Below, piece by piece: positions 1 to 9,859 of a DNA stretch of 62,517 bases. The DNA comes from Holophagales bacterium (GTDB taxonomy: Bacteria > Acidobacteriota > Thermoanaerobaculia > Multivoradales > Multivoraceae). Location: positions 1 to 62,517 of the forward strand of contig VXUF01000074.1 in the NCBI GenBank assembly GCA_009837085.1. The letters run 5' to 3'. A program made the translations under genes and the position numbers. The notes under the pieces are model-generated. The model saw only the letters and a list, made by a program, of their open reading frames with translations, ran no database searches and had not been told where the DNA came from. Numbering within the stretch: position 1 is the first letter of the stretch; each line of letters starts with the position of its first letter.

Positions 1-2
1 GT

Positions 3-131
3 CTTGGGCTGGACGTGGATGTGTCGGAGGGGGAGCCGGAGATGACGGTGGTGATCGAGGGTGCGAAGGGGCCGGTGGAGTTGGTGTCGACTGAGGAGAG
101 CCGGGGGTTGTCGCCGTCTTCGCGGCGGTGA
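3..131 (+). CDS. 3' end of a CDS truncated by the window start (…LGLDVDVSEGEPEMTVVIEGAKGPVELVSTEESRGLSPSSRR*)
   Basis: Open frame from base 3 to TGA at 129-131 with plausible residue composition; start lies outside the window. Confidence 0.45.
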   Translation, partial: LGLDVDVSEGEPEMTVVIEGAKGPVELVSTEESRGLSPSSRR

Positions 132-151
132 TGACGCCTCATCGTCGTGGA

Positions 152-271
152 GCCGGCCTGCGGCCGGCGCGGTGTTTCTGGCCGCCTTCGGCGGCAGCCG
201 GCGGGAACCCGGGTGGCGCGATCCCGCGCCACACGCGTCACAGTCCGTGCGCCCGTCATCGGGCGCACGGA
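152..271. repeat. Array of four GC-rich perfect hairpins
   Basis: GCCGGCC-TGC-GGCCGGC (152-168), GCCGCC-TTC-GGCGGC (181-195), GTGGCGCG-ATCC-CGCGCCAC (213-232), TCCGTGCGCCCG-TCAT-CGGGCGCACGGA (244-271). Confidence 0.8.
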
Positions 272-294
272 TGACACGCCGGCGCACCCAGTGT
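272..294 (+). repeat. Intergenic repeat family A, copy 1 (lacks left hairpin arm)
   Basis: ACACGCCGGCGCACCCAGTGTG; shares CGCCGGCGCACCCAGTGTG with five other copies. Confidence 0.75.
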
Positions 295-359
295 GTGGCG
301 CACGTGTACCGTGCCGCAGCCGGTAAGGTTGGCCTCCCCAACCCTCAACGGGAGAAGAC

Positions 360-1316
360 ATGACGACTCCAGACAATCGGTTTCGCCAGACCGCGTGCTG
401 CTTCGCGGCTGCGGCGCTGGGGCTCGCGGTTGCCGCACCGGCAGCGGCTCAGCTCGACATCGACGCCTGGGCCAAGCAAGCAGGCGAGCAGATCGTCTGG
501 CACCAGACGCAGTTGAGCGACACGGTCTACCTGCTGCTGCCGGAGCCCGGACTGGCCGGGAACCTCGCCGTCTCCGCCGGCGACGACGGCATCCTGATCG
601 TCGACGACGCGATGATGCCGGTGGTGCCGAAGATCAAGGCGGCGGTGGCGAAGATCCAGGAAGGCAGGATCGACTTCGTCGTCAACTCGCACTACCACTT
701 CGACCACGCGGGCGGCAACGCGGGCTTCGGGGCCGACTCCGCGATCGTCGCGCACGCGAACGTGCGCAAGCGGCTGCTGGAGAACCGCCATGCCGGCACC
801 AACTTCTCGGCGACGCCGTTCCCGTCCGAGGCGCTGCCCATCGTGACGTTCAACGAGAGCGTCACCCTGCACTGGAACGGCGAGGCGATCGACGTGATCC
901 ACTTCGGCAACCCGGCCCACACGGACGGCGACGCGGCGATCTTCTTCCGCGACTCGAACGTCGTCCACGCCGGCGACCAGTTCCCCAACCTCGGCGGCTA
1001 CCCGTACATCGACCGGGACGTCGGCGGCAGCGCGCTCGGCCTGCGCGACAACATGGCTCAACTGCTCGAGATCGTTGACGACGACACGCAGATCATCCCC
1101 GGCCATGGGCCGCTGGCGACGAAGGCCGACCTGCAGAAGTACCACGACTACGTCGCGGAGACGATCGACTACATCGACAGGCAGAAGAGCGCCGGCACAT
1201 CGCTCCAGGACGTCCAGAAGGACGGCCTGCCCGAGAAGTACGCGCCCTACGGCAACGGCCCGCTGTCGCCGGAGCCGGTCTGGATCGGCTACGTCTGGGC
1301 CAGCCTCGACGACTGA
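360..1316 (+). CDS. MBL-fold metallo-hydrolase, secreted
   Basis: Signal peptide; HYHFDHAGGN metal-binding motif; 318 aa. Confidence 0.9.
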   Translation: MTTPDNRFRQTACCFAAAALGLAVAAPAAAQLDIDAWAKQAGEQIVWHQTQLSDTVYLLLPEPGLAGNLAVSAGDDGILIVDDAMMPVVPKIKAAVAKIQEGRIDFVVNSHYHFDHAGGNAGFGADSAIVAHANVRKRLLENRHAGTNFSATPFPSEALPIVTFNESVTLHWNGEAIDVIHFGNPAHTDGDAAIFFRDSNVVHAGDQFPNLGGYPYIDRDVGGSALGLRDNMAQLLEIVDDDTQIIPGHGPLATKADLQKYHDYVAETIDYIDRQKSAGTSLQDVQKDGLPEKYAPYGNGPLSPEPVWIGYVWASLDD

Positions 1317-1332
1317 GACCGCGGCCGCGGCG

Positions 1333-2094
1333 ATGGCCAACGACGTCGTCATCGACGTCCGGGATCTGCGCAAGAGCTACGGGGACCTGGTAGCCGTCGA
1401 CGGGGTCTCGTTCCAGGTCCATCGCGGCGAGATCTTCGGCATGCTGGGCCCGAACGGGGCCGGCAAGACGACCACGGTCGAGATCCTGGAGGGGCTCCGC
1501 CAGGCGGACGGCGGCGAGGCGTTCATCGACGGCGTCGGCGTGAAGAAGAACCGGCGGCGGGTCAAGAGCATGATCGGCGTCCAGCTCCAGCAGAACGCCT
1601 TCTTCGACAACCTGACGCTCCGCGAGACTGTCCAGTTGTTCGCCACGCTCTACGGCTCGGGCGCCTCGCCGGACGAGATGCTGGCCAGGGTCGACCTGGC
1701 GGATCGGGCGAAGTCCCGCTACAAGCACCTGTCCGGGGGCCAGCGGCAGCGCTTCTCCATCGCGGTCGCCACGGTCAACGAACCGGTGGCGATGTTCCTG
1801 GACGAACCGACGACCGGGCTCGACCCGCAGGCCCGCCGCAGGATGTGGAAGCTGATCGACGGCCTGCGCTCGGACGGCATGGCGATCATGCTGACGACCC
1901 ACTACATGGAAGAGGCGGAGGTCCTTTGCGACCGCGTGGCGGTCATCGACCGCGGCTCGATCGTCGCGGTGGACGCGCCGCAGGCGCTGATCGAGCAGTT
2001 GGCGAACCGCGGCGGCCAGGCGGTCCGCCGGGACGGCGCCCTGACGCTCGAAGACGTCTTCCTCGATCTGACCGGGCACCAGCTCGTCGAGTAG
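1333..2094 (+). CDS. ABC transporter ATP-binding protein
   Basis: Walker A GPNGAGKTT, LSGGQRQR signature, MFLDEPTTGLDP; ATG at 1333 inside the longer ORF. Confidence 0.93.
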   Translation: MANDVVIDVRDLRKSYGDLVAVDGVSFQVHRGEIFGMLGPNGAGKTTTVEILEGLRQADGGEAFIDGVGVKKNRRRVKSMIGVQLQQNAFFDNLTLRETVQLFATLYGSGASPDEMLARVDLADRAKSRYKHLSGGQRQRFSIAVATVNEPVAMFLDEPTTGLDPQARRRMWKLIDGLRSDGMAIMLTTHYMEEAEVLCDRVAVIDRGSIVAVDAPQALIEQLANRGGQAVRRDGALTLEDVFLDLTGHQLVE

Positions 2095-2104
2095 GGATCC
2101 CGCC

Positions 2105-3223
2105 GTGAAGATCTACCTGGCGTTCATCGGCGCCGAGCTGAAGATGTTCTTCCGCGACCGGGCGGCGCTGTTCTGGTCGCTGGCCTTCCCGACCGTGATG
2201 ATGGTCGTCTTCGGCCTCTTCGACTTCGGCAGCTTCGCCCCGCCGCAGGTGGGCATCGTCGACCAGGCGAAGAACGAGGCGTCGACGTTGCTGGTATCCG
2301 TGCTGAAGGGCGACCTGGGCGGCGAGCCTCTGTTCAACGTCCCGGAATCCGACGATGCCGACTACCTGCGAGCGGAGGTCCTGGCCGGCGACATCACGGC
2401 GGTCATGGTGATTCCGGAGGGCTTCGGCGAACTCGGCGCCTCCTCGATCATCGACCTAACCTTCGACGGCAGGAAGGCCCAGGAGGCGGAGGCGGCCCGA
2501 TCCATCCTCGGCCAGGTGCTCGAGGGCGTGTTCAAGTCCGTCGCCAACGTCCCGGCGGAGTACCGGGTCGAGAACTGGGCGACGATCTCCCCCACCGAAG
2601 TCGCGGGCCGCGGCCAGGGCTACAAGGGCTTCATCGTGCCGGGCATCGTCTCTCTGGCGATCATGCAGAGCGCGCTCTTCGGCGTCGTCTTCACGCTGGT
2701 CCGGCTGCGCAACCAGGGCGTGCTGAAGCGTCTCTACGCCACGCCCATCGGCCCGAATCACTTCCTGGTGGGCTCGCTCACCACCAGGCTCCTCCTGCTC
2801 GTGCTGCAGACGAACGTGCTCCTGCTCGTCGGCATCCTCGTGTCCCGCGTCGACGTGGCCCCGGGCTATCCCCTGTTCTGGCTGGAGGTCATCCCGCTCA
2901 TCTTCCTCGGCGGCCTCGTGTTCGCCTCACTGGGCCTGGCGATCTCCGGCATCGCGAAGACGGAGAACACGGCGGCGCCGCTAGCGAACATCGTGTCGCT
3001 GCCGCTGATGTTCCTGTCGGGCGTGTTCTTCCCCCAGGACGTGCTGCCGGACTGGCTCCTCGCCTTCGCGAAGTGGCTGCCGCTGACCTTCCTGGCCGAC
3101 GCGATGCGAGCGATGGTGAACAGCGGCGAACCGCTGTTCGCCCAGAGCGGCCCGATCCTGGGGCTGGCGGCGTGGGCCGTCCTCTGCTTCGGGCTCGCCG
3201 TGTGGGCGTTCCGGTGGGAGTGA
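2105..3223 (+). CDS. ABC-2 type transporter permease
   Basis: Multiple hydrophobic segments, ABC-2 permease pattern, directly after the ATPase gene; GTG start. Confidence 0.9.
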   Translation: MKIYLAFIGAELKMFFRDRAALFWSLAFPTVMMVVFGLFDFGSFAPPQVGIVDQAKNEASTLLVSVLKGDLGGEPLFNVPESDDADYLRAEVLAGDITAVMVIPEGFGELGASSIIDLTFDGRKAQEAEAARSILGQVLEGVFKSVANVPAEYRVENWATISPTEVAGRGQGYKGFIVPGIVSLAIMQSALFGVVFTLVRLRNQGVLKRLYATPIGPNHFLVGSLTTRLLLLVLQTNVLLLVGILVSRVDVAPGYPLFWLEVIPLIFLGGLVFASLGLAISGIAKTENTAAPLANIVSLPLMFLSGVFFPQDVLPDWLLAFAKWLPLTFLADAMRAMVNSGEPLFAQSGPILGLAAWAVLCFGLAVWAFRWE

Positions 3224-3254
3224 GGTCGCCGCTTCGCGGCGCGCCTCCTCTCAG

Positions 3255-3308
3255 AAGCCGGCGAGGACGCCGGCGCACCCAGTGTGGGACGCCGGCGCTG
3301 CCAGTGCC
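3255..3308 (+). repeat. Intergenic repeat family A, copy 2, with adjacent 22-bp imperfect tandem duplicate
   Basis: GCCGGCG-AGGA-CGCCGGC-GCACCCAGTGTG then GGACGCCGGCGCTGCCAGTGCC; preceded by CGCCGC-TTC-GCGGCG hairpin at 3227-3241. Confidence 0.85.
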
Positions 3309-4378
3309 TACTCTCCGCCGGAGCTCTGGGGCTGGTCGTACTCCGATTCGAGCAGGCGGGCGCCGCGCAGGACGTTGCCCATCGCGTAGTTGCCTTCGTG
3401 GCAGGCGTACTCGTAGACCAGGCTGTCCTTCGCCTGCCACGTGTACTCGCCCGCCCAGGGCGCCGTCCAGGAGTTGGGGTCGTCGACGCGGAAGTGGTAG
3501 AGCAGGTTCCCGTCCTCGGTCCGGCTGAACCGCTCCTCCACCACCATCGTCTCGCTGCCCCCGGGCAGGCCGGTCTGGTTGCGGAAGTTGCGGGTGGTAA
3601 CGACCAGGGTGTCGCCGTCCCAGTGGCCGACGCCGTCGCCGAGCCACCAGTTGATCCCGTCGGGGCCGTGCTCGCCGTCGATGGGGATGATCCGCGCGTC
3701 ATGGACCATCTCCGCCATGATGACGACGTGGTTCTCGGTCTGCATGATCCGCGCGTAGTTGTTGTACAGGCTGGGCAGCAGCAGCGGTCCGCCGACGAAA
3801 CCGAGCAGGCAGCGCTCGGCCAGCGCCAGGGTCTCGGGACCGTCAAACGGACCGGGGCCGTCCTGGTCGAGCCAGGAGGCGGTGCCGTCGTTGTTGTGGA
3901 TGAATGACGCGAAGTTCGTCGCCATCCGGCGCATGGCCGCGGGGGTCATCGCGGGCCGCCGGCCGTTCTTCGGCTCGTAGATGATCGAGGTGCGGAACTT
4001 GCCGTCCACGATCACCGCCTCGGAACCGGGGTCGATCCAGAACGCGTTGTAGCCGCCTACGCCGCCGCCACCGAAGCGGTTGTCGCCGTCCCCGCCCTTC
4101 TTGGGTGCGGTCCGATCGGCGCCGCCACCCTTCCGGTCCTCTTCGAGGGACCGCCAGAGCCTGTCCCTTTCCTCCTCCATCTCCTGCGCCTCCTCCGGCG
4201 TCAGGTACAGGTTGTCGCCGTACTGCGGCGGGCGATCGACGGGAGTGATCGTGCCTGCGTCGTAGACGCCCGACAGGTCGGGCTTGCCGTTCGGCATCCG
4301 CTTGATGCCGTCTCCCTCCGCGGCGAGGGCCGGGAGAGCGATGAGCAGGGCGAGCGAGAAGAGGGTGAGCTTGCGCAT
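3308..4378 (-). CDS. Secreted hypothetical protein (…GIKRMPNGKPDLSGVYDAGT…)
   Basis: Signal peptide MRKLTLFSLALLIALPALAAEG; long codon-biased ORF. Confidence 0.8.
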   Translation of the reverse strand: MRKLTLFSLALLIALPALAAEGDGIKRMPNGKPDLSGVYDAGTITPVDRPPQYGDNLYLTPEEAQEMEEERDRLWRSLEEDRKGGGADRTAPKKGGDGDNRFGGGGVGGYNAFWIDPGSEAVIVDGKFRTSIIYEPKNGRRPAMTPAAMRRMATNFASFIHNNDGTASWLDQDGPGPFDGPETLALAERCLLGFVGGPLLLPSLYNNYARIMQTENHVVIMAEMVHDARIIPIDGEHGPDGINWWLGDGVGHWDGDTLVVTTRNFRNQTGLPGGSETMVVEERFSRTEDGNLLYHFRVDDPNSWTAPWAGEYTWQAKDSLVYEYACHEGNYAMGNVLRGARLLESEYDQPQSSGGE

Positions 4379-4410
4379 GGCTTGAGTCCTTGTTCGGAGA
4401 GAATGGACCG

Positions 4411-5004
4411 ATGCTTGAAGGGACTGGCATCCTAGCACCGGTCAGCCTCTGCCTTCTGCTCACAACGGTCCCTGTTACAGCCCAGCCGACGGACCCAGGG
4501 CCCGAGCAAGTCGAGCTGAACGGCGTCGTCTACGACGTGCCGCCGCCGTGGCGAGGCAACCGCATCGACGAGGCCGCCGACCCGGCCAGGCTGGCCAGGG
4601 TGCCGAGCGAGCTGACGGGAGAGTTCGGCATCTACGTCACCCCGGAAACGCGCGACGCCGTCGTCGCGATGGCGGCGGCCGCCGGAGCCGATGGGGTCGC
4701 GCTCCAGGTGGACTCAGGTTTCCGTAGCTACGGCTTTCAGAGGAAGGTCCTGGAAGGCCTCCTCGCGAACGGCCGGCCGTTCCTCAACGCCGTCCGCTGG
4801 ACCGCGCCGCCGGGCTATTCCGAGCACGTCACCGGCCGCGCCCTCGACTTCGTGCCCAGCGACGCCGAGTTCAAGGACACGGCGGCATACGAGTGGCTGA
4901 GGCGCCACGCCGCCGATTTCTGCTTCACCGAGAGCTACCCGCTGGGCAACGCCGGCGGCTTCGACTGGGAACCCTGGCACTGGCGCTACGACGACTGCAA
5001 GTAG
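4411..5004 (+). CDS. D-alanyl-D-alanine carboxypeptidase, M15 (VanY-like)
   Basis: DSGFRSYGFQ…PGYSEHVTGRALDF motifs. Confidence 0.88.
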   Translation: MLEGTGILAPVSLCLLLTTVPVTAQPTDPGPEQVELNGVVYDVPPPWRGNRIDEAADPARLARVPSELTGEFGIYVTPETRDAVVAMAAAAGADGVALQVDSGFRSYGFQRKVLEGLLANGRPFLNAVRWTAPPGYSEHVTGRALDFVPSDAEFKDTAAYEWLRRHAADFCFTESYPLGNAGGFDWEPWHWRYDDCK

Positions 5005-5021
5005 GCTGGACTGAGGGAGAC

Positions 5022-6515
5022 ATGGACATGAGAACGATTCAGCACCACGTCAACGGAAACCGCCTTGCCGCCTGCTCCGGCAGGACCCATCCGGTCTTCA
5101 ACCCGGCCACCGGCGAGCAGACCGCGGCGGTCGGTCTGGCGAGCACGGACGAAGTCGACGCCGCGGTGGCGGCAGCCAGGGACGCCTTCAGCGACTGGCG
5201 GCGTACCTCGCTCGCCGTGCGGACGAAGCTGATGTACGCCTTCCGGAACCTGGTCGAGACGCACACGGACGAGCTCGCCCGACTGCTGACCGCCGAGCAC
5301 GGCAAGGTGCTCGCCGACGCCGCCGGCGAGGTGGCCCGGGGGATCGAGAACATCGAGTACGCCTGCGGACTCGCCGACCTGCTGAAGGGGAGCTACAACT
5401 CCCAGGCTTCTACCGGCGTCGACGTCTACTCGGTGCGCGAGCCGCTCGGCGTCGTCGCCGGCATCACGCCATTCAACTTCCCGGCCATGGTGCCGCTGTG
5501 GATGTTCCCGAACGCCGTGGCCTGCGGCAACACGTTCGTGCTCAAGCCCTCGGAGCGCGACCCGTCGGCGCCGCTGCTGCTGGCGGAGCTGTTCGACCAG
5601 GCGGGGTTCCCGCCCGGTGTGTTCAACGTGGTCAACGGTGACAAGGTCGCGGTCGACCGCCTGCTCACTCATCCGGACATCGCGGCGGTGAGCTTCGTCG
5701 GCTCGACGCCGATCGCCCGCTACGTCTACGAGACGGGGACCGGCGCCGGCAAGCGGGTGCAGGCACTGGGTGGAGCGAAGAACCACATGGTCGTGCTCCC
5801 CGATGCCGACGTCGACCTCGCAGCGGACGCCGCGGTCTCCGCCGCCTACGGCTCGGCCGGCGAGCGTTGCATGGCGGTTTCCGTCGTCGTCGCGGTCGGC
5901 GGCGTCGGTGATCCTCTGGTCGGCGCGATCCAGGAGCGGATGGGGAAGCTCTCCATCGGCCCCGGCATGGACGGGAAATCGGAGATGGGTCCACTGATCA
6001 CTCGCGAGCACCGCGACCGCGTGGCCGGCTACGTCGGCGCCGGCGCCGAGGAGGGCGCTACCGTCGTCGTCGACGGCCGCAACGCGACCTTCGACGGCGA
6101 CGGCTTCTTCCTCGGCGTGTCGCTGCTCGACAACGTGACGCCTGACATGACGGTCTACCGCGACGAGATCTTCGGCCCGGTCCTATGCGTGGTCCGCGCT
6201 GACAGCTACCAGGAGGCGGTCGAGTTGGTCGAGCAGAACCCCTGGGGCAACGGCACCGCGATCTTCACCCGCGACGGCGGCGCCGCTCGCCAGTTCCAGG
6301 AGGACGCCGACGCCGGCATGGTCGGCGTCAACGTGCCGATCCCGGTGCCGGTCGGCTACCACTCCTTCGGCGGCTGGAAGCAGTCCCTCTTCGGCGACAC
6401 GCACATGTACGGCCCGGAGGGCGTCCACTTCTACACGAAGGCCAAGGTCGTCACGGCGCGCTGGCCCGACCCGGCGGAGAGCCAGGTGGATCTGGGGTTT
6501 CCGCGGAACCGGTAG
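5022..6515 (+). CDS. mmsA: CoA-acylating methylmalonate-semialdehyde dehydrogenase
   Basis: ALDH family with GITPFNFPAMVPLWM, FVGSTPIARYVYETG, GSAGERCMA motifs; ATG at 5022. Confidence 0.92.
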   Translation: MDMRTIQHHVNGNRLAACSGRTHPVFNPATGEQTAAVGLASTDEVDAAVAAARDAFSDWRRTSLAVRTKLMYAFRNLVETHTDELARLLTAEHGKVLADAAGEVARGIENIEYACGLADLLKGSYNSQASTGVDVYSVREPLGVVAGITPFNFPAMVPLWMFPNAVACGNTFVLKPSERDPSAPLLLAELFDQAGFPPGVFNVVNGDKVAVDRLLTHPDIAAVSFVGSTPIARYVYETGTGAGKRVQALGGAKNHMVVLPDADVDLAADAAVSAAYGSAGERCMAVSVVVAVGGVGDPLVGAIQERMGKLSIGPGMDGKSEMGPLITREHRDRVAGYVGAGAEEGATVVVDGRNATFDGDGFFLGVSLLDNVTPDMTVYRDEIFGPVLCVVRADSYQEAVELVEQNPWGNGTAIFTRDGGAARQFQEDADAGMVGVNVPIPVPVGYHSFGGWKQSLFGDTHMYGPEGVHFYTKAKVVTARWPDPAESQVDLGFPRNR

Positions 6516-6525
6516 CTAGCGGCTC

Positions 6526-6584
6526 GCGCGCGCCGCTTTGCGGCTGCGCGCCTGATGCCGGCGGGGACGCCGGCGCACCCAGTG
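6526..6584 (+). repeat. Intergenic repeat family A, copy 3, with companion hairpin
   Basis: GCGCGCGCCGC-TTT-GCGGC(T)GCGCGC hairpin (6526-6551), then GCCGGCG-GGGA-CGCCGGC-GCACCCAGTG (6557-6584). Confidence 0.85.
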
Positions 6585-6586
6585 GT

Positions 6587-6973
6587 TCAGTCGAAGGTCC
6601 ACTCCCGGGGCTCCTTGCCCTCTTCGGGCTGAGCCTCGCGGACGACGATCGGCGGGGTCTCGCCCTGTTGGTACGTGAAGACGTACTTCAGGGCCTTGCG
6701 GTTCTCTTCGGGTACCGGGTCGACGTGGGTGGCGAGCTCCGGGCCGTCGAAGACGTTGATCTTGCAGAACTCCTCGGCCTGGCAGACGAACCTGGCCATC
6801 TGGACCCAAGCCTCCATCTGCGTGTCGGGCTCGACCCAGGCGCCGAACGAAAGGCCGGTCAGGCCGATGATGTTCAGCGGCGGCGGAGCGTCGCCTCGCT
6901 GCTGCGCCGGGGCCACGGCGGGGACGGAGAGGAGGAAGGCGATGGCGATCGCAACGGGAGCGCATCGATTCAT
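6587..6973 (-). CDS. Small secreted hypothetical protein
   Basis: Signal peptide MNRCAPVAIAIAFLLSVPAVAPAQ; 128 aa. Confidence 0.75.
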   Translation of the reverse strand: MNRCAPVAIAIAFLLSVPAVAPAQQRGDAPPPLNIIGLTGLSFGAWVEPDTQMEAWVQMARFVCQAEEFCKINVFDGPELATHVDPVPEENRKALKYVFTYQQGETPPIVVREAQPEEGKEPREWTFD

Positions 6974-8559
6974 GGCTGGGTCACCTCGAAGAAACGGTCC
7001 CATAATGCCATGCGGTCACGGTGGAGGTGGCTGCCGGCCTCGACGGTGGAACCGAACTCGAGGTGGCGGGCCGTGTCCGGCCTGAACTCCGGCCACGCCG
7101 GCAGATCGGGGTTGCCCGGCGGATTCGGATCGCCGGTCGAAGCAAAGGCGACCCAGTAGCCGGACATCGCCTCGGCGAGTTCGTGGTCCTCCTCCGCGTA
7201 CTCGTAGTCCAGCTTGTCCAGGTTGTCGAACGCGTAGGCGATCTCGGCCGCGTGGTAGGCGCCGTAGAACTCCTTCTCGGGGTGCGGCGGGGCGTGGGTG
7301 AAGAAGTAGAGCCAAGCCGGTGAGGACACAGTCTCCGAGAGCGCCGCCCAGGTCTTCATGTGCCAGGCGAAGACGCGGTCGGAGAAGGCGTCGATGAAGG
7401 CCCGCCTCGCGTCCGCGTCGGTCGCCACCGGATAGGCCTCGAAGAACTCGTCGGCTACATCGGGGAACTGGCTCTTCACCAGGAACTCGACCCCGGACTT
7501 GTTCGAGGGAAGCATGCGGCCCATCAGGCTGGTCGCCTCGTCGCGGTTCGACCCGACCAGCACCGGCACGTCGGCCTGCTCGCCGGCCCGGTAGATCTCG
7601 GCCACCTGCTTCGGCAGCACCCAGCCGTCGACGTTCGGCCTGGTCGCGAAGGCGCCCTGCTTCGAAGCCTCGGCGAGGATCGCCTCCGCGTCCAGTTCGC
7701 GCAGGCGGGCGGCCGCGTCGCCGCCCTCGATTCCGAGCCGCCTGGCGAAGGCCTCGCCGGCGCTCTCGGCCGAGCCGTCCTCGGAGGAGCGAAGCACCGG
7801 CAGGCCGTCGAAGAAGCCGCCGCTCTGGCCGATCGCCCGGTGGAACAGGCCGCGGGCCAGTGGTGAAGCCTGCAGCACGTTAACGCTCCAGGCGCCGGCC
7901 GATTCGCCGAAGATCGTCACCCGGTCCGGGTCGCCGCCGAAGGTCGCGATGTTGTCCCGCACCCACTGCAGGGCGAAGATCTGGTCCAGGACGCCGTAGT
8001 TGCCGGAAACCCCCTGGTCGGACTCGGCCGACAGGGCCGGGTGGGCGAGATAGCCGAAAGCGCCCAGCCGGTAGTTCACCGTCACCACGACGACGCCCTT
8101 CCGCGCCAGCGCCGTGCCGTCGTAGAGGGGCAGCGAGCCCGACCCGCGGGTGAGCGCGCCGCCGTGGATCCAGACCATCACCGGCCGGCGATCGCCCTCG
8201 TCGCCCGCGGTCCAGAGGTTGAGGTACAGGCAGTCCTCGCTCACTTCGACCAGGGGCTGGGCGTAGAAGCCGCCCTCGGGGTACGGCGCCTGCATGCAGG
8301 ACGGCGGCTCGACGATCGCGTCGATGGGCGTTCTGCCTGGCGTCACGGGCCGCGGCGGCCGGAAACGGAGGTCGCCGAGCGGCGGCGCGGCATAGGGAAT
8401 GCCGAGATAGGTGTGGAGGTCGGGCTCGTCCTCACCGACGAAGCCCATCACGTAGCCGCTCGTGGTCAGCTTGACCGGCCCGAACTGGGCCGAAGCCGCG
8501 AAGGCAACGAGGAAGAGGGCGGCCGAGGCGAACGCGAAGCGGCGGGGAAGGGGAGTCAT
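6970..8559 (-). CDS. Carboxylesterase/lipase family (type B)
   Basis: FGESAGAWSV nucleophile elbow; EDCLYLNLW motif; overlaps next gene by ATGA. Confidence 0.92.
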   Translation of the reverse strand: MTPLPRRFAFASAALFLVAFAASAQFGPVKLTTSGYVMGFVGEDEPDLHTYLGIPYAAPPLGDLRFRPPRPVTPGRTPIDAIVEPPSCMQAPYPEGGFYAQPLVEVSEDCLYLNLWTAGDEGDRRPVMVWIHGGALTRGSGSLPLYDGTALARKGVVVVTVNYRLGAFGYLAHPALSAESDQGVSGNYGVLDQIFALQWVRDNIATFGGDPDRVTIFGESAGAWSVNVLQASPLARGLFHRAIGQSGGFFDGLPVLRSSEDGSAESAGEAFARRLGIEGGDAAARLRELDAEAILAEASKQGAFATRPNVDGWVLPKQVAEIYRAGEQADVPVLVGSNRDEATSLMGRMLPSNKSGVEFLVKSQFPDVADEFFEAYPVATDADARRAFIDAFSDRVFAWHMKTWAALSETVSSPAWLYFFTHAPPHPEKEFYGAYHAAEIAYAFDNLDKLDYEYAEEDHELAEAMSGYWVAFASTGDPNPPGNPDLPAWPEFRPDTARHLEFGSTVEAGSHLHRDRMALWDRFFEVTQP

Positions 8560-8584
8560 CGGCCGGTTCTATCGCACGCCGCGG

Positions 8585-9838
8585 CTACTTGGCGACATCG
8601 TAGGAGGTCAGCGATTCCTGGTCCCGGATGTAGAACGCTCCGTTGGCGACGACCGGATGCGCCCAGGTGAAGTCGCCGCGATACTCGATCTCGAACCGGC
8701 CCCTCTCCTCGTAGCCCTCGGGCGTGGCGACGGCGAGGCCGACCTTGTTCCTCTCGCTGAGGAGGAAGAGCTTGCCGTCGGCCATCACCAGGGAACCCTT
8801 GCCGACGCTGCGGGCGCGCCAGTGGACTTCGCCCGTCTCGATATCGACGCTGGTGAGCGCGGGGCCGAAGAAGCTGTAGAGGGTTCCCTCGTGGGCAACG
8901 ACGCCGCCGTGGTGATTCTGGAGTCGGGTCTCGAAGTACGCCTGCTCGCTGGAGAAGGAACCTCCCTCGTCCTCGACGCTGACCCGGACCGCGCCGCCGC
9001 CGATGCCGTAGGACGCCGAGTAAAAGACGAGGTCGCCGTCCAGAACCGGCGTGGCGATGTTGATCGCGTTCACCGTGGACGGCCGCTCGTAGCGCCACAG
9101 CAGGGCGCCGTCCTCGGCACGAACGCCGACGCCGGCCTCGCCGGTGAAGCCGATCAACACCTCGGTCCCCGCGATCTCGCGCAGGATGAGCGAGGAGTAG
9201 GAGGCGACATCGCCGAGTTCGCTGGAGCGCCAGATCGTGCTGCCGTCAGCCGTCGAGAGCGCCGCGATCGCCCCGTCCCCGCCGCCCGGCATGACGAACA
9301 TCCGGTCGCGCACGACCAACGGCGACTCGCTGATGCCCCAGCGGGTGTTCGGGCTGCCGAAACGGTCGAGCATGTTGAACTGCCAGATCACTTCGCCCGA
9401 GTCCTTCGCGATCTTCGCCACTTCGCCCATGCCGTTCAGGACGAAGAGCGAGTCGCCCTGGATCGTCGGCATCGAGCGCGGGCCGTCGCCTCTGTCCGTA
9501 TGGTCGTACAGGGGGCCCAGCGTTCGTACCCACACCTCGCCGCCGTCGCTCGCACGCAGGCGGAAGACCGCGCTCTCCCCGTCGCGGGTGCCCTGGACGT
9601 AGATCGCGTCGCCCTCGACGGCGACGGTCCCGTAGCCCTGACCGAGCGTCTCGATCTGCCATTTGACGGCTGGGCCCTGCGGCGGCCACTCGTCGATCAG
9701 GCCGGTCTCGGTCGAGATCCCGGCTCGGTCCGGCCCGCGCCACTGCAGCCAGTCGTCGGCGTGCGTTGCCGTCGCGAATCCGGCGGCGAACACGGCCGCA
9801 ACCAACACCTGTGCACCCCTGCTGAACATATGCGTCAT
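8585..9838 (-). CDS. PQQ-like beta-propeller repeat protein, secreted
   Basis: DDWLQWRGPDRAGIS N-terminus typical of WD40/PQQ-like secreted proteins; signal peptide. Confidence 0.85.
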   Translation of the reverse strand: MTHMFSRGAQVLVAAVFAAGFATATHADDWLQWRGPDRAGISTETGLIDEWPPQGPAVKWQIETLGQGYGTVAVEGDAIYVQGTRDGESAVFRLRASDGGEVWVRTLGPLYDHTDRGDGPRSMPTIQGDSLFVLNGMGEVAKIAKDSGEVIWQFNMLDRFGSPNTRWGISESPLVVRDRMFVMPGGGDGAIAALSTADGSTIWRSSELGDVASYSSLILREIAGTEVLIGFTGEAGVGVRAEDGALLWRYERPSTVNAINIATPVLDGDLVFYSASYGIGGGAVRVSVEDEGGSFSSEQAYFETRLQNHHGGVVAHEGTLYSFFGPALTSVDIETGEVHWRARSVGKGSLVMADGKLFLLSERNKVGLAVATPEGYEERGRFEIEYRGDFTWAHPVVANGAFYIRDQESLTSYDVAK

Positions 9839-9859
9839 GACCGCTCCTGAGATTTACTG

